Both the position numbers and the translations under genes were made by a program. The notes beneath the pieces are model-generated. The model was not told the DNA's origin. It did not search any database and was given only the letters and a program-made list of their open reading frames with translations. 36,538 nucleotides of DNA. Source: Mesorhizobium sp. LSHC420B00. Lineage in GTDB: Bacteria; Pseudomonadota; Alphaproteobacteria; Rhizobiales; Rhizobiaceae. The stretch lies in assembly GCF_000503055.1 (NCBI RefSeq), contig NZ_AYVY01000011.1:40657-77194 (forward strand), in the 5' to 3' direction. Positions 1 through 8,182 of the stretch are shown here, one piece after another. How positions within the stretch are numbered: the first letter of the stretch is position 1; every line of letters begins with the position of its first letter.

Positions 1-914
1 GGCTGGCGAAACATCCGCTGAAGCCGCTTTCCGGCAGCTACCCCTTGGACAAGCAGCGCGAGCTCGGCCTCGCCATGATGGCCGCAGTCGGCTTCGACCT
101 CACCCACGGCTCGCTGTCGGTTTCGCACCATCCCTTCTGCGGCGGTGTGCCGAGCGACGTGCGCATAACCACCCGCTACAAGACCTCGGATTTCCTGTCG
201 GCGCTGATGGGCGTGCTGCACGAGACCGGCCATGCGCTGTACGAGCAGAACCTGCCGAAGGCGTGGGCGCACTGGCCACTCGGCAGAGCGCGCGGCATGG
301 CGGTGCATGAAAGCCAGAGCCTGTTCGTCGAAAAGGAGATCGGCCGCAATCCAGAATTCTGGCGCTGGGCACTGCCGGTGGTCGAAAGACACCTTGGTGA
401 GAGCTGGACGATCGACGACATCCTGCCGCATGTGCACCGGGTCGAGCGCGGTCTGATTCGCGTCGATGCCGACGAGGTCACCTACCCGCTGCATGTCATC
501 CTGCGCTACGAGTTGGAGCAGGAGCTTGTCTCGGGGCGGCTGGAAGCAGCCGACCTGCCCGAGGCCTGGGATGCCAAGATGCGCGATTATCTCGGCCTGT
601 CGACATCAGACAATCCGGCTGATGGTCCGATGCAGGACGTCCACTGGCCGGGTGCCGCCTTCGGCTATTTCCCCTCCTACACGCTGGGCGCCATGATGGC
701 GGCGCAGCAATGGGCGGCGCTGACCAGAGATCATCCTTCAGCCGACGAAGACCTCGCCAAGGGAGATTTCGCCGCGATCAACGACTGGCGCCGCAAAAGG
801 ATCTGGTCGCAAGGCTCGCGCTGGTCGACGCCGGAACTGCTCGAACGCGCCACCGGCGAAAAGCTCAATGCCGTGCATTTCACCGATCACCTGAAGAAGC
901 GGTACGGTAACTGA
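1..914 (+). CDS. Carboxypeptidase Taq (peptidase family M32), 3' part
   Basis: C-terminal ~300 residues of a zinc metallocarboxypeptidase of the Taq/M32 family (usually about 500 residues). It removes C-terminal amino acids from peptides in the cytoplasm. The reading frame is open from base 3, so the true start lies left of the window; the TTG at 45 is internal. The zinc motif HETGH is encoded at 219-233, followed by the family's ALYEQ sequence. A downstream HESQS segment near 307-321 should supply the third metal ligand, as is usual in M32. The sequence stays in register to a TGA at 912-914 with no sign of damage. No neighbour informs its role, because the next gene is separate and unrelated. 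Confidence 0.93.
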   Translation, partial: LAKHPLKPLSGSYPLDKQRELGLAMMAAVGFDLTHGSLSVSHHPFCGGVPSDVRITTRYKTSDFLSALMGVLHETGHALYEQNLPKAWAHWPLGRARGMAVHESQSLFVEKEIGRNPEFWRWALPVVERHLGESWTIDDILPHVHRVERGLIRVDADEVTYPLHVILRYELEQELVSGRLEAADLPEAWDAKMRDYLGLSTSDNPADGPMQDVHWPGAAFGYFPSYTLGAMMAAQQWAALTRDHPSADEDLAKGDFAAINDWRRKRIWSQGSRWSTPELLERATGEKLNAVHFTDHLKKRYGN

Positions 915-1057
915 GTCGCTTCGTCTGTTCCTGGTTCTTGCTGCGGTGACTGCAGAAATCCGCGAAACTGGCCTTTACTTTGGAAGGAAAGCCTCTGAAA
1001 AAGGAGTTCTTCCAAGTTGGGCGAGCGTAGATGTCTGCCTGTTACAGTTTTCATGGG

Positions 1058-3148
1058 ATGAAGTCTTTCTGGCCCCGCTTGGTATTTTTCATCTTGTTGA
1101 TCGGCCTGAGTTCTCCGGCCATGTCCGACGACATGGTTCTCAAGGGCCCCGCGGAAAGCTGGGTAACGCAGGTTGATATACCGGCTGCCGATCCCACCCG
1201 ATCGGATCAAATCAAGAATGGCGTTTCATGGCTGCTCTCGGACGACCAGATCAAGCATCGCGCCGGCGGCTATGTCGAGTACTCGCGCACAGTCTATAAA
1301 ATCGTTGACCGTCCCGGGCTGGATCGAGGCGCGAGTATCGATCTGCAATTCGATCCGTCCCGGCACAAGGTCACGCTCAACCATCTTCACATCATCCGCG
1401 ACGGCGCCGTTTTGGACCGGCTGGAAGACGTCGAATTCGACATCTTCCGCAGGGAAAGAGATGCCGAGAAAGGCGTCTTCGACGGCTGGCTGACAGCACA
1501 TGTCAACATCGATGACGTGCGCGCCGGCGACATCGTTGATTACGGATCGACCTATGAAATAACGCCGCTCGTCGGCAAGGATCTCTTCTTCAAGAATTTC
1601 TCCACCGAATGGGAAGAGCCGGTAGCGCTTATCCGCACGAGCATCATTTGGCCTTCGGGCCAGCCGCTCGAGACCAAGACAAGGGGGACCCAACTCAAGC
1701 CTTCGATCTCGTCGACAGGGCCGGACACGACCTATCTGTGGGAAATTCCAAACCCGAAACCGGTCAATGTCGAGGACAACCTGCCCGCGACATATCCAGG
1801 CTGGGGCTCTATCGATGTCGCATCGACCGGGAATTGGCAAAGTGTGGTCGATGCTGTTGCGCCCTATTACAAGCCAGCGACCGTTTTTCCCTCGGCTTTT
1901 GCCGCAAAGCTCGACGACATCGCACTGCGGCATCCCGTGCCCGAAGACCGGATGGTCGAGGCAATGCGGTTGGTGCAGGACCAGATCCGCTATGTAAGCC
2001 TGTCGATGGGTGCCGGTTCCTACATTCCGCGTGATCCCGCGACCGTCATCCTGAGCGGGTTTGGTGACTGCAAGGACAAGGCACTGCTGCTGGTTTCTTC
2101 GCTTGTGCGGCTTGGCATTGCTGCCGAGGTTGCCCTGGCCGATCTCGACGAAGGGCGGGCCCTGGACCAGCATCTGCCGGCGCTTCGCGATTTCGACCAT
2201 GCCATCGTCAAGGCGAGGATCGGAACAAAGACATATTGGCTGGATGCTACCGACTATCTTCAGGGCGGCAAGGCGCCCAATCTCGCACAGTCGGACTACG
2301 GCTTCGCGCTGCCGCTTTCCAGCACCGGCGGATTGGAGAAGATGCCGAGTCCTGTGCTTACCAGCCCATCGATCCAGATCGCCGAGGACTTCGATTTTCC
2401 GCGGAAACCGGGCGATCCCCTCGCGCTGACGGTCTTCTCGACATATCAGGACGCCGATGCCGATTGGATGCGCGGCAATTTGGCCAGCCGGTCGCTGAGC
2501 GAGGTGTCGGACGCCTACCTGAAATACTACAACAAGCAATATCCGGGCATCCAAACCGTCGCCAAGCCGGAAATCGTGGATCGCCGCGACGACAACATAG
2601 TGAGCGTGAAGGAAAGTTATCGCTTGCCGGCAGAGGCGCTGGCGGCCAACGATCTGGCAAAGAATTTCCCGATCCGCGCGGCCGATCTCGGCAACAACTC
2701 TCTTCCAACCCCGACAATCGTCGACCGAACCGGGCCCGTCTCCATCGGCCCCCAGTTCTACCGGCGTCACAAGATAACGGTGCGCAACCTCAAGGCGAGG
2801 TTTTCCGGCGAGTCGATGAAAAACGTCGTGACGCCCTATCTGTCTCTCAAGGCGTCCTGGTCCAACACGCCCACCGAATTTCAAGTCGAATGGAACTTTC
2901 AGAGCCTGGCAACTGAAGTGCCGGCCAAGGCGATTGCCGACTATCTGAAAACCGTCGATGACGTCGCGGACGAAATCCGGTGGCAGTACGATTTTACCTA
3001 TGAAGAGCCGCCTGCCGATGTGCAGCTCAGCGATCCGGCAAAGGAGCAGCGACAGACCGTCGCCAACATGCTTTTGTTGTCGTTGCTTGTCGGCGTTCCC
3101 CTGTTCATTGCCTATCGACGCGGCAAACGCCGAGCTTTCGGTAGCTGA
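1058..3148 (+). CDS. Secreted/membrane-anchored DUF3857 and transglutaminase-like protein
   Basis: Predicted exported protein of about 696 residues. From the ATG at 1058 it begins with a signal peptide (MKSFWPRL, then a hydrophobic stretch ending near PAMSDD). An ATG at 1031 would add nine residues; neither start has a convincing ribosome binding site. The first half resembles DUF3857, and a transglutaminase core follows. The probable catalytic triad is Cys338 (in GDCKDKA), His381 (in FDHAIV) and Asp396 (in WLDATD), numbered from 1058. The C terminus has one hydrophobic segment (about 20 residues) followed by a basic tail, so the protein is probably held in the membrane with the enzyme domain in the periplasm. 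DUF3857/transglutaminase proteins are widespread, but their substrates are generally unknown. It is a single gene, convergent with the ABC exporter. Confidence 0.85.
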   Translation: MKSFWPRLVFFILLIGLSSPAMSDDMVLKGPAESWVTQVDIPAADPTRSDQIKNGVSWLLSDDQIKHRAGGYVEYSRTVYKIVDRPGLDRGASIDLQFDPSRHKVTLNHLHIIRDGAVLDRLEDVEFDIFRRERDAEKGVFDGWLTAHVNIDDVRAGDIVDYGSTYEITPLVGKDLFFKNFSTEWEEPVALIRTSIIWPSGQPLETKTRGTQLKPSISSTGPDTTYLWEIPNPKPVNVEDNLPATYPGWGSIDVASTGNWQSVVDAVAPYYKPATVFPSAFAAKLDDIALRHPVPEDRMVEAMRLVQDQIRYVSLSMGAGSYIPRDPATVILSGFGDCKDKALLLVSSLVRLGIAAEVALADLDEGRALDQHLPALRDFDHAIVKARIGTKTYWLDATDYLQGGKAPNLAQSDYGFALPLSSTGGLEKMPSPVLTSPSIQIAEDFDFPRKPGDPLALTVFSTYQDADADWMRGNLASRSLSEVSDAYLKYYNKQYPGIQTVAKPEIVDRRDDNIVSVKESYRLPAEALAANDLAKNFPIRAADLGNNSLPTPTIVDRTGPVSIGPQFYRRHKITVRNLKARFSGESMKNVVTPYLSLKASWSNTPTEFQVEWNFQSLATEVPAKAIADYLKTVDDVADEIRWQYDFTYEEPPADVQLSDPAKEQRQTVANMLLLSLLVGVPLFIAYRRGKRRAFGS

Positions 3149-3152
3149 AGAA

Positions 3153-3170
3153 TCCCAGCGGTCGCTGGGG
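3153..3170. terminator. Hairpin between convergent genes
   Basis: CCCAGC and GCTGGG flank the tetraloop GGTC, with an extra T-G pair outside. It lies between the transglutaminase stop (3148) and the ABC exporter stop (3174), so it could end transcription from both sides. There is no long T run, so the terminator role is inferred from position. Confidence 0.4.
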
Positions 3171-3173
3171 GAC

Positions 3174-4976
3174 CTACTCGGCCGCGCCCCTGAAGGCATT
3201 CGCCCCGGTTTCGAACTGCAGCTTGGCCAGCCGCGCATAGATGCCGCCCTTGGCGACCAGGCTCTGATGCGTGCCTTCCTCGACGATGCGGCCGCCATCC
3301 ATGACCAGGATGCGATCGGCCTTCAGCACGGTTGCCAGCCGATGGGCGATGACGATCGTGGTACGCCCCTGCATCAGCCGGTCGAGCGCCGTCTGCACCA
3401 GCGTCTCGCTTTCGGCATCGAGTGCCGAGGTCGCCTCGTCGAGCAGAAGGATCGGCGCATCGCGCAAAATGGCGCGGGCGATCGCCACGCGCTGGCGCTG
3501 GCCGCCCGACAGCGTCACCCCGCGCTCGCCGACCTGGCTGTCATAGCCCTTTTCGAGTTTCAGGATGAACTCGTCGGCAAGCGCGTCTTTCGCCGCCGCC
3601 TCGATCTCGGCCTGGCTGGCGCCGGGCCGGCCAAAGCCGATATTGTCGCGCGCGCTTGCGGCAAAGATGGTGACATCCTGCGGCACGATGGCTATGCGCG
3701 CGCGGATCGCGGCCGGATCGGCCTCGCGCAGATCGACTCCGTCGATGACGATCCTGCCGGCTTCCGGATCGTAGAAGCGCAGAAGCAGCGAAAACACCGT
3801 GCTCTTGCCGGCGCCGGATGGTCCGACGATCGCCACCGTCTCGCCGGGTATGACCTGAAAGCTGAGGCCATGGACGGCGGCGCGGTCGGGCCGGGCCGGA
3901 TAGGAGAAGGAGACATCGTCGAAGCTGATCGCGCCTCTCGCCTTTGCCGGCAGCGGCTTCGGATCGGCGGGCGCCTGGATCGCGGGTTTCTCGGCCAGGA
4001 TCTCGGTCAGCCGTTCGGCAGCGCCTGCTGCCTGGGACAGTTCGCCCCAGACCTCCGACAAGGCGCCGAGCGCGCCAGCAGCGAACACCGAATAGAGCAG
4101 GAATTGGCCAAGCGTACCTGGCGACAGCGTGCCGTCGAGCACATCGCGCGAACCGAACCACAGCACCGCCACCACCGAGGAAAAGATCATGAAGATGGCG
4201 AAGAAGGTGAGAAAGGAGCGGGCAAAGATCGAGGCCCGCGCCGCTTCGAACGCTACTTCCACGGCGGATGAAAAATACCCGGTGACAAGCTTCTCGTTGG
4301 TGAAGGCCTGCAGGGTGCGGACCGCGCCGATCTGCTCGCTGGCATAGGCGGTGGCATTGGCCAGAGTATCCTGCGCCAGCCGTGACTTGCGCCGCACCGA
4401 GCGGCCGAAGGCGACCAGCGGCAGCACGATTAACGGAATGGCCGCGATGACCAGGCCGGACAGTTTTGGGCTGGTGAAGACCATCATCGCCACGGCTCCA
4501 AGGCCGAGGATGACGTTGCGCAAAGCCACCGAGGCGGTAGCACCCACGGCCGATTTGACCTGTGTCGTGTCGGCGGCGAGCCGCGAGACGATCTCGCCCG
4601 ACTGGGCCGTGTCGAAGAAGGAGGGCGACAGCGTCGTGACGTGGGCAAAGACATCGCGGCGGATATCGGCAACGACGCGCTCGCCCAGCGTGATGACGAA
4701 ATAGTAGCGGCTGGCAGACGCCGCCGCCAGCACGGCGGCCATCACCACCAGCATGGCGAAATATTCGGCAATGAAGCTGGAATCGGAAGCGGAAAAGCCG
4801 TGGTCGATCATCCGCCGCACGGCCAGCGGCAGCGCCAGCGTCGTCGCCGCGGCGACGGCCAGCGAGACGATCGCGCCGATGACCATTTTGCGGTAATGGG
4901 TGATGTAGGGAAACAGGCGCTGCAGCGGCCTCAGCGAGCGCCTGCGCTCGTCTGCATCGCCGCTGATGTTCGCCAT
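3174..4976 (-). CDS. ABC exporter, fused permease and ATPase (MsbA-like half-transporter)
   Basis: Full-length 600-residue half-transporter that should work as a homodimer in the inner membrane. An N-terminal six-helix exporter domain spans about residues 25-310. An ATPase domain covers 350-590 with Walker A GPSGAGKST (385-393), Q-loop Gln433, signature LSGGQ (489-493), Walker B ILLLDE (509-514) and switch His545, all intact. The architecture is that of lipid or drug exporters (MsbA/LmrA type); the sequence does not reveal the substrate. It stands alone on the minus strand and is divergent from rpmE across a 203-bp gap. No partner genes are adjacent. Annotation as a multidrug or lipid exporter would be by family only. 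Confidence 0.92.
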   Translation of the reverse strand: MANISGDADERRRSLRPLQRLFPYITHYRKMVIGAIVSLAVAAATTLALPLAVRRMIDHGFSASDSSFIAEYFAMLVVMAAVLAAASASRYYFVITLGERVVADIRRDVFAHVTTLSPSFFDTAQSGEIVSRLAADTTQVKSAVGATASVALRNVILGLGAVAMMVFTSPKLSGLVIAAIPLIVLPLVAFGRSVRRKSRLAQDTLANATAYASEQIGAVRTLQAFTNEKLVTGYFSSAVEVAFEAARASIFARSFLTFFAIFMIFSSVVAVLWFGSRDVLDGTLSPGTLGQFLLYSVFAAGALGALSEVWGELSQAAGAAERLTEILAEKPAIQAPADPKPLPAKARGAISFDDVSFSYPARPDRAAVHGLSFQVIPGETVAIVGPSGAGKSTVFSLLLRFYDPEAGRIVIDGVDLREADPAAIRARIAIVPQDVTIFAASARDNIGFGRPGASQAEIEAAAKDALADEFILKLEKGYDSQVGERGVTLSGGQRQRVAIARAILRDAPILLLDEATSALDAESETLVQTALDRLMQGRTTIVIAHRLATVLKADRILVMDGGRIVEEGTHQSLVAKGGIYARLAKLQFETGANAFRGAAE

Positions 4977-5032
4977 GACCGTGTCCTTTGGCCTTTTGAG
5001 GTTTGCGCCATCAATATGCGCTTGCCGCGGCC

Positions 5033-5061
5033 TTGTGATTCAATTCCGGCTGATGTATAGG
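5033..5061 (+). promoter_or_regulatory. Probable rpmE promoter
   Basis: TTGTGA at 5033-5038 and TATAGG at 5056-5061 are separated by 17 bases, a good sigma70-type match. Transcription would begin near 5068 and give a leader of about 110 bases before rpmE. Confidence 0.5.
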
Positions 5062-5077
5062 CTCGCCGACCGTTTTA

Positions 5078-5108
5078 GAAGCCGTGGCTCCTCAATAGCT
5101 GCGGCTTC
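5078..5108 (+). promoter_or_regulatory. Leader hairpin upstream of rpmE
   Basis: GAAGCCGTGGCT (5078-5089) pairs with AGCTGCGGCTTC (5097-5108) around loop CCTCAAT, giving 12 pairs including two wobbles. It sits about 10 bases after the predicted start of the rpmE transcript and is followed by GAGTTTT. It could be an attenuator or a ribosomal-protein binding site; the role is inferred. A remnant 3' end for an upstream transcript is the alternative. Confidence 0.45.
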
Positions 5109-5179
5109 GAGTTTTAAAAAGGGGCGCATCGACGCAGGCTTTAGCCCGTCGGCAGCACCCGGCAGCCAGGAACAGAACC

Positions 5180-5401
5180 ATGAAGACCGACATCCATCCC
5201 GACTACCACACCATCAAGGTCGTCATGACCGACGGCACCGAATACATGACCCGTTCGACCTGGGGCAAGGAAGGCGATACGATGAACCTCGATATCGACC
5301 CGACCACCCATCCGGCCTGGACCGGCGGCCAGCAGACCCTGCTCGACCGCGGCGGCCGCCTGTCGAAGTTCAAGAAGCGCTTCGAAGGTTTCGGCCTGTA
5401 A
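5180..5401 (+). CDS. rpmE: 50S ribosomal protein L31
   Basis: 73 residues, the usual size for L31, a protein of the large ribosomal subunit that contributes to the bridge with the small subunit. Recognised by [10 protein letters not shown] at the start, the TRSTWG segment, the [11 protein letters not shown] segment and the basic end [11 protein letters not shown]. It lacks the CxxC zinc pairs found in the zinc-containing form, as is usual for the alphaproteobacterial version, so it should not be subject to zinc-dependent replacement of the C+/C- kind. It is a single-gene unit with its own promoter, leader hairpin and strong terminator. Confidence 0.97.
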   Translation: MKTDIHPDYHTIKVVMTDGTEYMTRSTWGKEGDTMNLDIDPTTHPAWTGGQQTLLDRGGRLSKFKKRFEGFGL

Positions 5402-5440
5402 GGTCGAAGAACGCTCAAGCCGCATTGGCTGCCTGCAGAT

Positions 5441-5469
5441 AAAAAACCCGCCCTTGTGGCGGGTTTTTT
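5441..5469. terminator. Strong bidirectional intrinsic terminator
   Basis: AAAAAACCCGCC (5441-5452) and GGCGGGTTTTTT (5458-5469) form a perfect 12-bp stem with loop CTTGT. Six T's end it on the plus strand and six on the minus strand. It serves rpmE and the convergent gene whose stop is at 5472. Confidence 0.93.
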
Positions 5470-5471
5470 AT

Positions 5472-6182
5472 TCAGCGGATCGTCGCGCGAACGAAATCGC
5501 CCTTGATGACGATCGAGGGTTTGGCGCCGGCGGTGTTGGGAAGCGAACTGTCGACGAAGGACGCCAAAGCTATCACCGAATAGCTGATCGGAACCTGCTG
5601 GCCGAAGGACAGCATGGCATCCAGCGCCTTGCCGGCAATCGCGATGTTTTCGTCCTGCCGGATGCTGCCATAGAAGAGATTGACCTTCAGCGCCTCGCCC
5701 TTGAGATCGATGCTCGAAGCATGCCCGTCGAGTGAAACATCGGCGGCCTTGCCGGCGATGGCGATGGTAGAGAAATTCCCCGCCATGTTGGCTTGCAGCG
5801 CCGCCTGGTCGATCGACACGGAACTCTCGGGTTGGATGTTGGCGTTGATCTCGACCACGCAGTCCGAAGGGTCCAGCCATGAGGAGGGAGCAACGTCGAT
5901 GCGTAGCGTCGAGGCCACCAGCTTCATGTCGCTGGCGGAACGGCAGTCACTGGCGAACCAACTCGAATACCAGCTCGCAAACCAGCCTTCGCGGCGGCCG
6001 CTGATCGTCGCGTGGTAGGGTGCCGCGGACGAAGTGGTGAGCTTGACGGAACTGGCTTCGCCGGTGATGACGACGGCGCTCACCCCGACGAGATCGAGCG
6101 TCTTGGCGGCCTCATCGGTCGCCGGCGATGCCAGGGCAACGCCGGCAAAAGGCAGCAAGACGAGAATTGCGGATTCCATCAT
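5472..6182 (-). CDS. Secreted protein with beta-rich repeats, function unknown
   Basis: 236 residues. A GGAGA ribosome binding site precedes ATGATG at 6182. Residues 1-20 look like a short signal peptide (MMESAILVLLPFAGVALASP). I do not recognise the family. The chain holds about five degenerate repeats of the form VxIxGxAxxVxL: near residues 34-50, 137-153, 155-172, 178-194 and 221-236. The segment IAIAGKA occurs twice exactly. Such alternation suggests a beta-sheet stack or solenoid, loosely like the GIN/DUF2807-DUF4097 adhesin-like domains. Two cysteines, Cys80 and Cys108, could form a disulphide outside the cytoplasm. The gene is divergent from the broken AraC-type regulator and may be its former target. 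The 3' end shares the strong terminator with rpmE. Confidence 0.7.
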   Translation of the reverse strand: MMESAILVLLPFAGVALASPATDEAAKTLDLVGVSAVVITGEASSVKLTTSSAAPYHATISGRREGWFASWYSSWFASDCRSASDMKLVASTLRIDVAPSSWLDPSDCVVEINANIQPESSVSIDQAALQANMAGNFSTIAIAGKAADVSLDGHASSIDLKGEALKVNLFYGSIRQDENIAIAGKALDAMLSFGQQVPISYSVIALASFVDSSLPNTAGAKPSIVIKGDFVRATIR

Positions 6183-6264
6183 TGTCTCCGATCATGTTGG
6201 GCGGTCGCGACTGGACCGTGGCGTTGTCGAGATGATCTGAAACGTCGATTTCCGCGACCTTGAT

Positions 6265-6297
6265 CGCGATCCGGGACGACCGCGAACGCAATCCGGG
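6265..6297. promoter_or_regulatory. Two direct repeats spaced 22 bp, candidate AraC-type sites
   Basis: CGCGATCCGGG (6265-6275) and CGCAATCCGGG (6287-6297) match at 10 of 11 positions with a 22-bp period, about two helical turns. They lie in the gap between the secreted repeat protein (6182) and the AraC-type regulator (6340). AraC-family proteins commonly bind tandem direct repeats about 21 bp apart. Binding by this regulator is inferred. Confidence 0.45.
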
Positions 6298-6339
6298 TCA
6301 TTGTCGGCCGCTGCCCGCTTTGGAACCACGCTTGCGATC

Positions 6340-7412
6340 ATGATCTTCATTCCCCTGCCATTCGTCGTTGCCCTGTTGCTGGTCATCCTGCTCGTGCAGA
6401 TGGTCCGCCGAAACGAGGCCGATCTGCGTGAAAACATCGCCTTCATGCTGCTGATCGCCGCCTATGCCTTGCAGTCGGTGCTGATCGGCATTCGCTGGGG
6501 TTATGATGTCAGGGCAATCATGCCGTTTCAGTCGGTCCTGGCGACACTGATCGCACCCCTTGCCTGAATAGCCTTCAGCGGTTTGGCAAGGAACCGTCCG
6601 CGCATCGCCTGGCATTACTCTGGCCGCATTTGCTGCCGGCCTGCCTGGTTGTCCTGCTCCTGATCTTCTGGCGCGAGCCGGTCGGGCCGGTGATCATCCT
6701 CGTTTTCCTGTCCTATGGCGCCGCCCTCCTTTGGCTAGCGCTGGCCGGTCCGGATGTTCTTGTCGAATCGCGGCTCGACGGCGTCCTGCGGTCCTACCGA
6801 TCGCTGTTGGTGACGGCGCTGGCGATCCTTGCATCGCCGGTCACCGACATCATCATCAGCTTCGACCTCGAATGGACAGGCGGCAGTCATTCCGGCGCGG
6901 TGATTGCCGCCGCCAACGTCCTGGCGCTGCTGCTGCTCGGCGGCGCGGCCGCTGTTGCCAGCGAAACCGCTGCTTCCGACGAAGAGGAAGAGGATGTGTC
7001 GCACGCCCAAACCACGCCACGGGCAACCAGCGAAGATTCCGCGATCGCGGCGGCGGTCGACGCGCTGATGACATCGAAAGATCTCTACAAGGATGTCGAT
7101 CTCAACCTCGGGCGCATCGCCAGGCGGCTCGGCCTCCCCGCGCGGCAAGTGTCATCGGCGGTCAATCGCGTCCACGGATCGAGCGTATCCCAATACGTCA
7201 ACGGCAGGAGGATCGATGAGGCCCGCCGCTTGCTCGCGGCGACCGACGAACCGATCACCCGCATCATGCTCGACGCCGGTTTCCTCAGCAAATCGAACTT
7301 CAACCGTGAGTTCCGGCGCATCACCGGCCTGAGCCCGAAGGCATGGCGGCGGAAGTATCGGCCGCCGAAGGGCACGATGCCGGCCATCTCCTTGCCAGAC
7401 AAGGGAAAATGA
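6340..7412 (+). pseudogene. AraC-family regulator with N-terminal membrane segments, broken
   Basis: The two halves of one protein lie in different frames. The 5' half (ATG at 6340) encodes MIFIPLPFVVALLL and several membrane helices, ending ...IAPLA at TGA 6565-6567. Reading through that TGA gives IAFSGLARNR, which fits the membrane domain, so a Trp codon (TGG) probably became TGA. The sequence then continues in another frame (-1) from roughly 6590-6620 as ...LWPHLLPACLVVLLL. That frame carries more helices, an acidic linker and an intact AraC-type double helix-turn-helix (from DLNLGRIARRLGL to GLSPKAWRRKY) up to 7412. The whole resembles the family of integral-membrane AraC-type regulators of about 330-360 residues. 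Two independent lesions within about 50 bases indicate a pseudogene or a sequencing fault. A separate 3' product from TTG 6630 is possible but has no clear ribosome binding site. Confidence 0.7.
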
Positions 7413-7419
7413 ATGCGCG

Positions 7420-7438
7420 CGGCGCCGGTCAGGCGCCG
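7420..7438. terminator. Hairpin at convergent gene ends
   Basis: CGGCGCC and GGCGCCG form a 7-bp stem around GGTCA and overlap the stop codon of the TetR gene (7429-7431). It lies just after the AraC-type reading frame. It has no T run, so the terminator role is only suggested by position. Confidence 0.3.
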
Positions 7439-8070
7439 AGCAACTCCCGCAGAGCCATCCGCTTGTAGGCCGCAACCAGCCTGTCACCCTCTTGCCGGTC
7501 GACCGAAATCGCCAGCCGCATTGCTGCCTCGCCCATCTGCCAGATGAGAAATGCCGTCGTTTCCAGCGCTTCCGGATCGGCGGACGGCCGCAACCGCTTC
7601 AGCACCGCCGTGAGGAATTCGGCGTTGGCCCGGCTGTCGGCAAGCTCAAGCTCGCGCAATGCTTTGTCGGCCTGTGTCCCCGACCAGATGTCGCGCATCA
7701 CCGGCTCGGCCAGGAATAACCGGTAGTAGATATCCACCAGCTCCGAAAACGCCTGGCGCAGGCCTTCGGCGTCATTGACCTCGGCCAGTGCTGCCGCAAT
7801 GCAGGCCTGGCTTTCGGCGGTGTAGCGTTCGGCCAGCGCCCAAATGATTGCCCGCTTGTCCGGGAAGAACTGGTAGAGCGAGCCGATCGACACGCCGGCC
7901 CTCTCGGCCACCTCGCCCATGCGCATCGCATCGCTGCCTTGCTCGGCGATCAGCGCCGACGCTGCGGCCAGCATGCGCTCGACCCGCTCGCGGCTACGCT
8001 GCTGGCTCGGCGCCCGGCGCGGCGATGCGATCTGGCCATCCTGTGAATCCGATACGGCAGAGCCTTCCAT
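7429..8070 (-). CDS. TetR/AcrR-family transcriptional regulator
   Basis: 213 residues from the ATG at 8070, which has GGAG nine bases upstream; longer reading from a TTG at 8097 is unlikely. The N-terminal helix-turn-helix lies around residues 48-72, with MGEVAERAGVSIGSLYQFF as the recognition region. A helical C-terminal ligand domain follows. It is divergent from the NmrA-like/DUF1772 operon. The shared 112-bp gap contains a perfect inverted repeat (8138-8164) that overlaps its own probable -35 (TTGCCA, 8136-8141 on the minus strand, with TATTTT at 8113-8118). It therefore probably represses both itself and the neighbouring operon, released by an unknown small molecule. Length and domain layout are normal for the family. 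Confidence 0.92.
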   Translation of the reverse strand: MEGSAVSDSQDGQIASPRRAPSQQRSRERVERMLAAASALIAEQGSDAMRMGEVAERAGVSIGSLYQFFPDKRAIIWALAERYTAESQACIAAALAEVNDAEGLRQAFSELVDIYYRLFLAEPVMRDIWSGTQADKALRELELADSRANAEFLTAVLKRLRPSADPEALETTAFLIWQMGEAAMRLAISVDRQEGDRLVAAYKRMALRELLGA

Positions 8071-8103
8071 CACTGTCTCCAGGCGAACAATCAACAAATT
8101 GGC

Positions 8104-8132
8104 TTGACTCGCAAAATACGAGGGTTTATCAC
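8104..8132 (+). promoter_or_regulatory. Probable promoter of the NmrA-like/DUF1772 operon
   Basis: TTGACT at 8104-8109 and TATCAC at 8127-8132 have a 17-base spacer. The start point would fall at the left edge of the TetR operator, so bound repressor would block it. Confidence 0.4.
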
Positions 8133-8137
8133 GTTTG

Positions 8138-8164
8138 GCAAATGTGAGGATTACTCACATTTGC
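8138..8164. promoter_or_regulatory. TetR operator (perfect inverted repeat)
   Basis: GCAAATGTGAG (8138-8148) and CTCACATTTGC (8154-8164) are exact inverted repeats of 11 bp around GATTA. The site lies between the divergent TetR and NmrA-like genes, overlaps the likely -35 of tetR and follows the likely -10 of the operon. Size and symmetry are typical of TetR-family operators. Confidence 0.8.
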
Positions 8165-8182
8165 AAACTGAGGAAAATCGAC

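Noticed and set aside
1226..3298. 690-codon open frame on the minus strand
   Set aside because: It is antisense to the transglutaminase gene, which has a signal peptide, catalytic triad and family match. The antisense translation is rich in Arg/Gly with no recognisable domain, typical of shadow frames in GC-rich DNA.
2958..4271. 437-codon open frame on the plus strand
   Set aside because: Runs through the end of the transglutaminase gene and antisense to the ABC exporter, whose motifs are all intact.
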